The notes below the pieces were generated by a model. That model was given only the letters and a program-made list of their open reading frames with translations, was not told the origin of the DNA and ran no database searches. Made by a program: the position numbers and the translations under genes. From positions 1 through 33,189 of IMG/VR virus record IMGVR_UViG_3300025828_000083: a DNA stretch of 33,189 nt; one strand, given 5' to 3'. The DNA is from a virus. Below are positions 1 through 6,130 of the stretch, in pieces; the stretch's first letter is position 1; every line of letters begins with the position of its first letter.

Positions 1-126
1 AACGCCTCGAACCGTCTTAACATCCAGCTTCGTTTCTGCTGCAAGGTCTTTCGCATCAACTGAGTATTCTCCAGCAAGGCAAAGCTTAACGGCGGCGTCG
101 TAAATTGTTTTTTCTAAGTTGGTCAT
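1..126 (-). CDS. Winged-helix/HTH early protein, cut by the left edge
   Basis: The ATG lies at 126 on the minus strand and the frame stays open to base 1, giving 42 residues (start MTNLEKTIYDAAVKLCLAGE). A GGAG Shine-Dalgarno sits eight bases upstream and a good promoter reads into it. The stretch DAKDLAAETKLDVKTVRGV looks like the helix-turn-helix of a small winged-helix DNA-binding protein, in which a 'KELA...VSVKTVRGVL' pattern is common. It is transcribed away from the Cro/CI-like gene on the other strand, as expected for the first gene of a leftward early or lysogeny-control operon. The C-terminal part lies outside the window, so the function is inferred only from the partial HTH. Confidence 0.6.
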   Translation of the reverse strand, partial: MTNLEKTIYDAAVKLCLAGEYSVDAKDLAAETKLDVKTVRGV

Positions 127-131
127 TTGAG

Positions 132-155
132 TAACTCCGTTTGCGTTGTTGATGA
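132..155 (-). repeat. Leader element, copy 1
   Basis: On the minus strand this is TCATCAACAACGCAAACGG followed by AGTTA. It begins three bases after the -10 and contains the Shine-Dalgarno. The same sequence, with one extra G, lies at 3063-3087 on the plus strand in the same position relative to another promoter, so it is a duplicated start-of-transcript and RBS unit. Confidence 0.7.
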
Positions 156-158
156 CGT

Positions 159-187
159 AATGTACCAAAGGCTAAAGGTATGGTCAA
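159..187 (-). promoter_or_regulatory. Sigma70-type promoter for the leftward early gene
   Basis: Read on the minus strand, TTGACC (187-182) and TACATT (164-159) are separated by exactly 17 bases. The -10 lies inside GGTACATT, a word that occurs again about 34 bases further upstream (202-195), so a repressor bound there could cover the promoter. The predicted transcript starts at the edge of the leader element shared with the 3093 gene. Confidence 0.6.
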
Positions 188-201
188 ACAAAAAATGTAC
201 C

Positions 202-230
202 TTGAATGTATTTTATTTCTATGACTATAT
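202..230 (+). promoter_or_regulatory. Putative promoter giving a leaderless mRNA for the Cro/CI-like gene
   Basis: TTGAAT (202-207) and CTATAT (225-230) are separated by 17 bases. The ATG of the next gene is at 238, about where transcription would start, and no Shine-Dalgarno precedes it. Together these suggest a leaderless transcript, as for lambda cI from PRM. The -10 match is only fair. Confidence 0.4.
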
Positions 231-237
231 CGGTCAC

Positions 238-462
238 ATGAAAAATGAACCTTGGCACCCTCATGGCAAAGCCATCGAGAAGGTCGGGTCAACGTTGGCG
301 GTTGCGGCGTTGCTCGGCGTCATCCCACAATACGTTTCCAAGTGGAAGCGGCGTGGCATTCCAGACAAGCGGATCAAAGACTTTGTGAAAGCAGCAAAGC
401 GGGTCGGCACCACATTTACTGTCGAGGAGCTTCTCGATGCGAAGAAGGAAATACGGCAATAA
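238..462 (+). CDS. Small Cro/CI-like helix-turn-helix regulator
   Basis: This 74-residue protein begins MKNEPWHPHGKAIEKVGS. The middle (about residues 13-45) reads as a YdaS/Cro-type HTH: an AVAALLGVIPQYVSKWKRRG-like helix-turn-helix, then a 'GIPDKRI' turn typical of phage Cro proteins. The reading frame is open back to 127, but that upstream stretch carries the divergent promoter and translates poorly, so I take 238 as the start. No Shine-Dalgarno is visible, which fits leaderless translation. The gene faces a leftward early gene across a promoter region with repeated AATGTACC words, likely operators. It is probably the repressor or Cro of a lysis/lysogeny or early-late switch; which of the two cannot be told. 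Confidence 0.7.
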   Translation: MKNEPWHPHGKAIEKVGSTLAVAALLGVIPQYVSKWKRRGIPDKRIKDFVKAAKRVGTTFTVEELLDAKKEIRQ

Positions 463-757
463 GAAGATCACGATCAACGGCATCACGTTTGATAGTCTAA
501 AGGAGGGCAAGAGGTATCGAGAGTTAAAGCTGTTGGAGCGTGGTGGTGTGATCTCCAACCTAGAGTTACAGCCCCGATTCGACATCACAATCGACGGCAC
601 ATACGTTGCTTACTACAAGGCCGACTTCAGATATATCGATCTGGAGAAGCAGAAAACTGTCGTCGAGGATGTCAAAGGGGTGAGGACGCCTGTGTATCGA
701 CTGAAGAAAAAACTGGTCGAGGCTCTCTATCGTGGGACTATTATTGAGGAAATATAA
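437..757 (+). CDS. DUF1064-family nuclease-like phage protein
   Basis: The protein has 106 residues and begins MRRRKYGNKKITINGITFDS. The layout matches DUF1064: a basic N-terminus, 'FDSLKEGKRYRELKLLERGGVI', 'LQPRF', 'YKADFRY...VEDVKG' and a 'TPVYRLKKKLVEALY' end. This family is related to the VRR-NUC/PD-(D/E)xK nuclease fold; the D of YKADF, the E of VVEDVKG and the following lysine are the expected acidic/basic set. The start at 437 overlaps the regulator by 26 bases but has a GAGGAG box seven bases upstream. Members often lie near phage replication or recombination genes and may process branched DNA, which is inference here. Confidence 0.75.
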   Translation: MRRRKYGNKKITINGITFDSLKEGKRYRELKLLERGGVISNLELQPRFDITIDGTYVAYYKADFRYIDLEKQKTVVEDVKGVRTPVYRLKKKLVEALYRGTIIEEI

Positions 758-760
758 AAA

Positions 761-782
761 CCCCCGGCACTAAAGCCGGGGG
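761..782 (-). terminator. Strong hairpin with T-tract on the minus strand
   Basis: The arms CCCCCGGC (761-768) and GCCGGGGG (775-782) form a perfect 8-bp GC stem with a six-base loop. Bases 756-760 are AAAAA, so on the minus strand the hairpin is followed by TTTTTATA, a classic intrinsic terminator. On the plus strand no T-run follows, although the hairpin could still end the 437-757 transcript weakly. Confidence 0.7.
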
Positions 783-824
783 AAGGTTAGGGAGGTTCTC
801 TTCGAAAGGTAGAAATCGAGTGTG

Positions 825-947
825 ATGCCCGATGTTGTAGTGTTGCTAAAAGAATGTTTGAACGCAACAGAAAATTTTGATATGTCTTTCTGGCGGCGAA
901 AAAAGCATCGACTGATCCTCGATGTCGGCTTTCTCCTCTGGCTCTAG
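825..947 (+). CDS. Possible 40-residue leader ORF upstream of the replication gene
   Basis: An ATG at 825 opens a 40-codon frame (start MPDVVVLLKECLNATENFDM, hydrophobic end FLLWL) that stops with TAG at 945-947. A GAG lies five bases before the ATG; the Shine-Dalgarno is weak. I do not recognise the peptide. Its last codons and stop form the left arm of a 13-bp inverted repeat whose right arm holds the Shine-Dalgarno of the next gene, so a ribosome finishing this ORF could open that site. It may be a regulatory leader peptide rather than a functional protein. It is the only gene-like frame in the 253 bases between the DUF1064 gene and the replication gene. Confidence 0.35.
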   Translation: MPDVVVLLKECLNATENFDMSFWRRKKHRLILDVGFLLWL

Positions 948-1005
948 CCCGTCGCCTTTTTTAACAGCCCTGTGCGTGGGTGAGCCAGAGAGTAGAGCCA
1001 GAGGA
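934..1005 (+). promoter_or_regulatory. Inverted repeat sequestering the replication-gene RBS; possible RNA switch
   Basis: TCCTCTGGCTCTA (934-946) and TAGAGCCAGAGGA (993-1005) are exact 13-base reverse complements, 46 bases apart. The right arm contains AGAGGA, the Shine-Dalgarno of the ATG at 1010. A second copy of GAGCCAGAG at 982-990 can pair with the same left arm, which would leave the Shine-Dalgarno free. The two pairings are mutually exclusive. Confidence 0.55.
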
Positions 1006-1009
1006 AAAA

Positions 1010-1564
1010 ATGCCACAGACAAATTTTAAAGATACGCTCAACTATTCCGCACGTCGCTACATTCGCGGCGTCGTTAAAAATTCCGACACCCTGACCAGTA
1101 AGCAAAAAGACATCACAACCTATTTGCTGAACTTATGGTTCCGTCATTACAACGGGCCAAAGGGTTATATTCATCCAAGCAAAAATCTGATCTGCAAGAA
1201 AGTTGGCTGCTCAAAGATAACCGCACAGCATTGCTTGCGGTTGTTGCGTGATGGCGGGGCTATAATCTCGGTCGGTCATGCATCACGATCTGGCAAGAGG
1301 GCCACGCGCTATTCAATGGACGTTATGGCGCTGATGCGGGTTTGTGGAATTGAACCTCTCAAGCATATCGATGCTGACTTAATTCCGGTGTTCCAATCCT
1401 TTTCAAAAGTCAAAAACTATCTTTCAGCTACCCACAAAATGATACACCAAATTAACCCTCAGATCGGGTTAGAAATTAACCCCTGTATAAGTAACGCAGA
1501 ACACCGCCTTAACCAGAACTCTACCAAGGTGGTAAAACTATTTTCTAATGGTGATCACTCATGA
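1010..1564 (+). CDS. Helix-turn-helix replication protein (lambda O / DnaD-like role)
   Basis: The protein has 184 residues. The first 100 or so form a winged HTH of the HTH_36 kind: 'LTSKQKDITTYLLNLWFRHY', then 'GYIHPSKNLICKKVGCSKITAQHCLRLLRDGGAI' with the recognition helix, then a basic 'ASRSGKRATRYSM' wing. Such proteins open phage replication modules as origin-binding or helicase-loading proteins. The frame is open from a GTG at 980, but the ATG at 1010 has AGAGGA four bases upstream and is the better start. The C-terminal third is low in motifs and its DNA carries iteron-like repeats. The stop overlaps the helicase start (ATGA). The role as initiator is inferred from HTH type and position. 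Confidence 0.6.
   Translation: MPQTNFKDTLNYSARRYIRGVVKNSDTLTSKQKDITTYLLNLWFRHYNGPKGYIHPSKNLICKKVGCSKITAQHCLRLLRDGGAIISVGHASRSGKRATRYSMDVMALMRVCGIEPLKHIDADLIPVFQSFSKVKNYLSATHKMIHQINPQIGLEINPCISNAEHRLNQNSTKVVKLFSNGDHS
1449..1482 (+). repeat. Iteron-like repeats inside the replication gene
   Basis: AAATTAACCC occurs at 1449-1458 and again at 1473-1482, with the inverted word GGGTTA at 1466-1471 between them. They lie just behind the DNA-binding part of the replication gene, as lambda's origin iterons lie within gene O. With only two copies the origin call is weak. Confidence 0.3.
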
Positions 1565-3027
1565 ACGCCTTAACCAAGCATCAGAAAGTTTTAAGACGTT
1601 ACCAAGTGGAAGCGATTAACTTATTACGTCAATCATTTGGATCAGGCTATAAACGCACTGTGATCCAGTTGCCGACAGGTGCGGGTAAAACCGTGATAGC
1701 ATCCACTATCGCAGCAGCGGCCGTAGCGAAGGGTAACCAACTAATTTTCACAGCACCCGCGATTGTTCTGATTGACCAGACCATCAGGGCTTTCGAGGAT
1801 GAAAACATCTTCGACATCGGGGCCATGCAGGCAAAGCACCCTCGGACCAATCCCATGGCAAAGGTCCAGATCGCATCTGTGCAGACATTGGCTAATCGTG
1901 AAATACCAGAGGCATCGATGATCATCGTGGACGAGTGCCATCTGGGGTTTAAGGTCATCGAAGACCTGATGGACGAGCGACCTGATGTTTTCTTTGTCGG
2001 CCTGAGTGCGACCCCGTGGGCTAAAGGCATGGGACTGCGCTGGCAGAATTTAATCATCCCGGTCACGATTCACGACCTAATCGGTCAGGGGTTCCTGTCT
2101 GAGTTTCGCGCATACGCGCCAAGCGTCCCCGACTTGAGCAAGGTCAAGAAAGTTGCTGGTGACTTCCACGAGGGTCAGCTTGAAGAGATCATGAAGGAAA
2201 AGAAGCTGGTTGGTGATGTGGTCTCGACTTGGCTGGCAAAGGGTGAGAACAGACCGACCCTGTGCTTCGGTGTGAACCGCGCACACGCGAACGAGATGTG
2301 GTCAGCGTTCGAGGCCCATGGGATAGCGGCTGCGTACTGTGATGCCTACACAGACAGTGCTGAGATGAAGTTGATCGAGGAGCGATTCAGAAGCGGCGAG
2401 ATAAAAATCGTCTGCTCTGTACGCAAGATTACGACGGGCGTCGATTGGCCTGTTGGCTGTATCATCGATGCGGCACCGACCATGAGCGAGATGCTACACG
2501 TCCAGAAGATAGGTCGAGGTTTGAGAGTTAACCCCGGCACTGAGGATTTGATCATCCTCGATCATGCCAGCAACAGCCTTCGCCTTGGATTGGTTACGGA
2601 TATCTCTCACACAGAACTGGACATCACGCCCAGAGGAGAGCGCCAGAAGAAGACCGTCAGCGAAAAGCTACCGAAGCCGTGCAGCCAGTGCGGTGTGCTG
2701 TTCACGGGCGTTATATGCCCATCCTGTGGACACGAGAAGAAGCCTGTCGCAGATGTCGATGTTGAAAACGGTGAGCTTCAGCAGATCGGCGGGAAGAAGG
2801 ACAAGTGGACGATTGAGGACAAGCGTAGGTTTTGGGGGATGGCCCGTCGCCTAGATCGAGAGCGCCGTAAAGGTGGCAAGCTCGCCAAGGCGTTGTATCG
2901 GTCTCGCTTTGGTGTGTGGCCTAAGAGTGTAGACGGGCCAGAAATTGTACCAGATCAGGCGTTCATGAATTATGAGAAGAGCCGTAGAATAGCCTATGCA
3001 AAGCGTATGCAAAAAAAGTTAAAATAA
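1561..3027 (+). CDS. SF2 DEAD/DEAH-type DNA helicase with C-terminal zinc ribbon
   Basis: This 488-residue protein is an ATP-driven duplex-unwinding enzyme of superfamily 2, RAD25/UvsW-like branch. Visible motifs are a Q-like start 'LRRYQVEAI' (11-19), Walker A LPTGAGKT (37-44), DECH (124-127), SATP (149-152) and motif VI QKIGRGLR (315-322). A four-cysteine zinc ribbon follows (C374, C377, C386, C389), and the C-terminus is basic. Phages use such enzymes for replication fork or recombination work; it is not a DnaB-type ring helicase. The start overlaps the replication-protein stop by four bases, so the two are translationally coupled. Confidence 0.9.
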   Translation: MNALTKHQKVLRRYQVEAINLLRQSFGSGYKRTVIQLPTGAGKTVIASTIAAAAVAKGNQLIFTAPAIVLIDQTIRAFEDENIFDIGAMQAKHPRTNPMAKVQIASVQTLANREIPEASMIIVDECHLGFKVIEDLMDERPDVFFVGLSATPWAKGMGLRWQNLIIPVTIHDLIGQGFLSEFRAYAPSVPDLSKVKKVAGDFHEGQLEEIMKEKKLVGDVVSTWLAKGENRPTLCFGVNRAHANEMWSAFEAHGIAAAYCDAYTDSAEMKLIEERFRSGEIKIVCSVRKITTGVDWPVGCIIDAAPTMSEMLHVQKIGRGLRVNPGTEDLIILDHASNSLRLGLVTDISHTELDITPRGERQKKTVSEKLPKPCSQCGVLFTGVICPSCGHEKKPVADVDVENGELQQIGGKKDKWTIEDKRRFWGMARRLDRERRKGGKLAKALYRSRFGVWPKSVDGPEIVPDQAFMNYEKSRRIAYAKRMQKKLK

Positions 3028-3030
3028 AAC

Positions 3031-3059
3031 TTGCATCCATAAATGTACCGCGCTACTAT
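3031..3059 (+). promoter_or_regulatory. Sigma70-type promoter for the primase/methyltransferase early operon
   Basis: TTGCAT (3031-3036) and TACTAT (3054-3059) have a 17-base spacer, which contains AAATGTACC (3041-3049), the same word repeated in the divergent control region. It may therefore be controlled by the same repressor. It lies in the 65-base gap after the helicase gene. Confidence 0.65.
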
Positions 3060-3062
3060 GCA

Positions 3063-3087
3063 TCATCAACAACGCAAACGGGAGTTA
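3063..3087 (+). repeat. Leader element, copy 2
   Basis: TCATCAACAACGCAAACGG then GAGTTA matches copy 1 (132-155, minus strand) except for one added G. It sits three bases after the -10, as in copy 1, and supplies the GGGAG Shine-Dalgarno of the ATG at 3093. Confidence 0.7.
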
Positions 3088-3092
3088 ATCAC

Positions 3093-3332
3093 ATGTTCGT
3101 TACAGACCAAAAAATCGCAGAAGTCGCAGATGAGATGCAAAGCCTTTTTGAAGTCGGGCCTTTGCACAGCCAAAGCAAAATTGGCGTTATAGCCCGTCAC
3201 GCTCAAGAGGCTCTCGCAGACAACGGTTTGCCAACCCGCAAATCACTCTGCTTCGTAGTAGCTAAAGTAGCACTGATGACTTGGCATGAAACCATCCACC
3301 AAACCAAACAAGAAATGGCAGCGGCGCAATAA
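3093..3332 (+). CDS. Small early protein, unknown function
   Basis: The 79-residue protein begins MFVTDQKIAEVADEMQSLFE. It appears mainly helical and has no cysteine cluster, membrane segment or motif I recognise. It is the first gene behind a strong-looking promoter and a GGGAG Shine-Dalgarno, so it should be well expressed early. Position suggests an early phage protein acting on host or replication functions, but nothing in the sequence shows which. Confidence 0.7.
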   Translation: MFVTDQKIAEVADEMQSLFEVGPLHSQSKIGVIARHAQEALADNGLPTRKSLCFVVAKVALMTWHETIHQTKQEMAAAQ

Positions 3333-3355
3333 GCGCCCTGCCGGGGGGAGGGAAG

Positions 3356-3559
3356 ATGTTCAACTTAAAATTATTAAATAAGATTGCAGCCAAGCACAAT
3401 CTGGAACTTGTAAAGGGTTCAGGTTATTTTTGGTGGGCGCATGAAAGCACATCAATCGATAGTGTTTATATTTGTCATTTCAGCCATGCTGATAAGCAGT
3501 GGTGGCTTGAAGAACTTGACCGCGCAATCGGGCAGATTGAAGAATTGGAGTTGGTGTAA
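3356..3559 (+). CDS. Small protein, unknown function
   Basis: The protein has 67 residues and an unusual load of aromatic residues and histidines (YFWWAHEST, VYICHFSHADKQWWLEELD) before an acidic end. A GGGGGGAGGGAAG-type purine run just upstream provides the RBS. The last base of its stop codon is the first base of the primase ATG (TAATG), so it is coupled to the primase. I do not recognise the family. Confidence 0.7.
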   Translation: MFNLKLLNKIAAKHNLELVKGSGYFWWAHESTSIDSVYICHFSHADKQWWLEELDRAIGQIEELELV

Positions 3560-4527
3560 TGTATCATCAGAAAACGATTGAGGCGGCGAAGGGAAAGTGG
3601 CGAGGCGTCTTGATGGCGCTTGGCCTGCCTGAGAAGTCACTGGTCAACAGGCATGGGCCTTGTCCAATGTGCGGCGGCAAGGATCGGTTTCGCTTCGATA
3701 ATAAAATGGGCAGCGGATCATGGATTTGTTCTGCCTGTGGCGCAGGCGATGGCATGGAGTTGGCAAAGCAATTCACAGGTATGGAGTTTAAGGACGTCGC
3801 CAGCAAGATCGATAGCATCATCGGCAATCTAAAACCCGACAGCGCACAGCACGTCACTGGTGAGATGTCCGACGATGATAGGCGTTTGGCATTACGTAAG
3901 GTGTATGCCGAAACCAAGCAACTTGAGACAGGCGACCTTGGCGACGTGTATCTTCAATACCGCGGCATTTGGGAACACACATACCCGTCTTCTCTTCGGT
4001 ATGCCGATAAGTTACCTGATGGACAGGGTGGCTTAAAGCCGTGCCTTGTCGCGATGGTGGTTGATGTTAATGGTAAGCCGTGTTCGATGCATCGCACGTT
4101 CCTCGCTGACGATGGTAAAGGTAAGGCTTTAATGGAAAGCCCACGCAAGATGATGCCGGGGACATTACCAAAGGGTGCCTGCATCCGACTGAGCGATGGT
4201 GATGTGCCAGAACATGTTGGTATTGCCGAGGGTGTCGAGACTGCCATGTCTGCCTGTAACCTGTTCGATCTGCCAGTGTGGTCGGTTGTTAACACGAGCC
4301 TTATGGAACGGTGGGAAGCACCAGAGGGTGTGAAGGCCGTAACCATCTTTGTTGACAGTGATGAGAACTTCGCAGGCCATAAGGCTGCTTACGCTCTGGC
4401 ACATAAACTGTCGCTGCATGGCATCTTAGTGGACCTTCAGTTTCCCGGCAGCACTGGTGATGATTTCAACGACGTGTTGGTATATCAGCGTAGGGCAAAC
4501 AAGCAGTATCGTGGAGCGTGCTCATGA
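3559..4527 (+). CDS. DNA primase, zinc ribbon plus TOPRIM (P4/T7 gp4A-like, no helicase)
   Basis: This 322-residue protein would make RNA primers for phage DNA synthesis. A CPMC...CSAC zinc ribbon (C35, C38, C57, C60) with the GGKDRFRF stretch between is the phage primase zinc-binding domain. A TOPRIM-type domain follows, with 'AEGVETAMSA' near residue 222 and the acidic 'FVDSDEN' near 264. It ends 'GDDFNDVL', a frequent end of this domain. There is no fused DnaB-like helicase domain, so unwinding must come from the separate SF2 helicase or the host. Its stop overlaps the methyltransferase ATG. Confidence 0.88.
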   Translation: MYHQKTIEAAKGKWRGVLMALGLPEKSLVNRHGPCPMCGGKDRFRFDNKMGSGSWICSACGAGDGMELAKQFTGMEFKDVASKIDSIIGNLKPDSAQHVTGEMSDDDRRLALRKVYAETKQLETGDLGDVYLQYRGIWEHTYPSSLRYADKLPDGQGGLKPCLVAMVVDVNGKPCSMHRTFLADDGKGKALMESPRKMMPGTLPKGACIRLSDGDVPEHVGIAEGVETAMSACNLFDLPVWSVVNTSLMERWEAPEGVKAVTIFVDSDENFAGHKAAYALAHKLSLHGILVDLQFPGSTGDDFNDVLVYQRRANKQYRGACS

Positions 4528-5207
4528 CTGACCCTTGGACCCGCCGCGTTGAGATAGGCGATTGCGTTCTGTACGAGGGCGATTGTCTGGAAATCATGCC
4601 GACGCTTGGGAAGGTGGACGCGGTGGTTACTGATCCGCCTTATGGGCTTGGGGATTGGAATAATCGCGGCACGAATGCATCGCGCCCATTTGATTCGGAT
4701 GTGACTCAGCAATGGGATAAAGGCGTTACACAGCAACAGATTGAGGCGCTAAGAGCAGCGGGTAGGCATCAAATCATATGGGGCGCAAACTATTTTTCTG
4801 ACCTTCTCCCGCGCTCAAAACAGATGCTTGTCTGGAATAAAGGCATTCGGAATATGCACTTTAATGATTGCGAAATTGCTTGGTGTAGTGGGTGGCGCGA
4901 AGCATCTAGGATGTTTGATCTTAGCCCGAATGGTCTTGCAAAACAGCACCCGACGCAAAAGCCATTAGCGCTCATAAAATGGTGCATTGAAAAGTTGCCG
5001 CCCGACCACCAAACCATCCTAGACCCATTCATGGGAAGTGGCACCACAGGCGTTGCTTGCGCCAAGATGGGCCGGAAATTCATCGGCATTGAACTTGAGC
5101 CTAAATACTTCGACATCGCCTGTGAGCGTATCGAAAAGGCATACGCACAGCCGGATATGTTCGTAGAGCCTCCCGCAAAACCTATACAGGATAAATTTGA
5201 ATTATGA
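4524..5207 (+). CDS. DNA methyltransferase, beta-class (DPPY first)
   Basis: The 227-residue enzyme should transfer a methyl group from SAM to an exocyclic amine of adenine (N6) or cytosine (N4). The catalytic motif DPPY (37-40) comes before the SAM-binding motif DPFMGSGTTG (167-176), the order of the beta class that includes CcrM. 'HPTQKP' (142-147) is also typical. It is short and the region between the motifs leaves little room for a large target-recognition domain. A GTG at 4518 is in frame, but the ATG at 4524 has GGAG eight bases upstream and overlaps the primase stop. No restriction partner is nearby, so it is probably an orphan enzyme protecting or marking phage DNA. Confidence 0.88.
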   Translation: MTDPWTRRVEIGDCVLYEGDCLEIMPTLGKVDAVVTDPPYGLGDWNNRGTNASRPFDSDVTQQWDKGVTQQQIEALRAAGRHQIIWGANYFSDLLPRSKQMLVWNKGIRNMHFNDCEIAWCSGWREASRMFDLSPNGLAKQHPTQKPLALIKWCIEKLPPDHQTILDPFMGSGTTGVACAKMGRKFIGIELEPKYFDIACERIEKAYAQPDMFVEPPAKPIQDKFEL

Positions 5208-5404
5208 ACGAAGGCAGATCACAGACAACCATCAGCAAAATTAAAACTCAATTTGGCACGATGTTCATCCAGATCGACACAGATTTACAAGGACGCCCTG
5301 TTGGTGGTAATATCTCAACACACAAGAAAGAACCTGACAGCCAGATAGCATTGCTGATCGAGGAACTGGCAGACGGATTAAGGAAGTCATTGGGTGATGA
5401 GTGA
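5204..5404 (+). CDS. Small TSCPD-like protein
   Basis: The 66-residue protein reads 'KIKTQFGTMFIQIDTDLQG', then 'RPVGGNIST', then 'IALLIEELADGLRKSL'. This pattern resembles the TSCPD domain found at the end of some ribonucleotide reductases and as a stand-alone phage protein: a strand pair, a GRP turn, then a helix. The match is by eye and partial; no reductase gene is in the window. It overlaps both neighbours by a few bases and is part of the same operon. Confidence 0.5.
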   Translation: MNEGRSQTTISKIKTQFGTMFIQIDTDLQGRPVGGNISTHKKEPDSQIALLIEELADGLRKSLGDE

Positions 5405-5717
5405 CATTTACAAAATAACGGACAATCTCCGTGTGAGAGACTACGACAGCCAGCAGTATGTGATCGAGACGCGGTCGGTCGCAGAGAGCGGCAAGAGCAA
5501 AGGTCAGGACGTGTGGACAATACAAGCATACATCGGCAGCGTTAAGTCTCTGTCCACTCATGTGGCTCGATGGTTTGAAAAAGAACACGTTGATGCGGCA
5601 CGAGCAGAGGCAAAGAAACTTTGGGCAATAGACCCGGTGTCGGTTGCCTTGTGCAATCTGCCACCCAAGCCAAGCAAGCAGACACGCCACGTTGAACAGG
5701 ATATAATCCAGCGATGA
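5397..5717 (+). CDS. Small protein, unknown function
   Basis: This 106-residue protein begins MSDIYKITDNLRVRDYDSQQ. It looks like a compact alpha/beta protein with alternating charged and hydrophobic residues and a proline-rich, basic end. A GTG at 5394 directly precedes the ATG, and either could start it. It overlaps the preceding gene by eight bases and the small terminase gene by four. I do not recognise a family; a location just before TerS is common for small phage accessory genes. Confidence 0.65.
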   Translation: MSDIYKITDNLRVRDYDSQQYVIETRSVAESGKSKGQDVWTIQAYIGSVKSLSTHVARWFEKEHVDAARAEAKKLWAIDPVSVALCNLPPKPSKQTRHVEQDIIQR

Positions 5718-6130
5718 TCGACGAATTAACACTAAAGCAGGCGGCGTTTGTCAGGGAATACCTAATAGACCGCAATGGGACGCAAGCTGCTATTCGTGCC
5801 GGGTATTCACAAAAGACAGCAGAAGTAACGGCATCTAGGCTGTTAAGGAATGCTAAGGTAAAGCAGGCAGTGGCAAAGGGTGAAGAAAAGCACGCAGAGA
5901 GATGCGCCATCACTGTAGAGCAGCTAACGGCAGACTTGATTAAGGATCGGGAGATGGCTAGACATTTGGAGCAGCCTAGCCCTGCCGTAACAGCGACAAT
6001 GGCTATCGCAAAGCTCCACGGCCTCGACGTGAACAGACACGAGCACGCAGGCCGCAACGGTGCGCCAATAGAAAACAAATGGACAGTAGAATTTATCAAT
6101 GCCACACCTGAAGGTGAACAGAAAGCTTGA
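5714..6130 (+). CDS. terS: Terminase small subunit
   Basis: The 138-residue protein has the standard small-terminase N-terminus: 'LTLKQAAFVREYL', 'NGTQAAIRAGYS', 'TAEVTASRLLRNAKVKQAV', an HTH that recognises the packaging site. A helical oligomerisation part ('TVEQLTADLIKDREMARHL') and a short C-terminal tail follow. It forms a ring that hands DNA to the large subunit encoded next, with which it overlaps by 32 bases. Confidence 0.92.
   Translation: MIDELTLKQAAFVREYLIDRNGTQAAIRAGYSQKTAEVTASRLLRNAKVKQAVAKGEEKHAERCAITVEQLTADLIKDREMARHLEQPSPAVTATMAIAKLHGLDVNRHEHAGRNGAPIENKWTVEFINATPEGEQKA

Noticed and set aside
127-237. N-terminal extension of the Cro/CI-like gene back to 127
   Set aside because: It spans the divergent promoter and leader element and translates to an unlikely Cys/Tyr/Phe-mixed sequence; the HTH protein is complete from 238.
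5265-5732. 155-codon minus-strand frame
   Set aside because: Cys/Ser/Leu-rich antisense of two coupled plus-strand early genes; no RBS.
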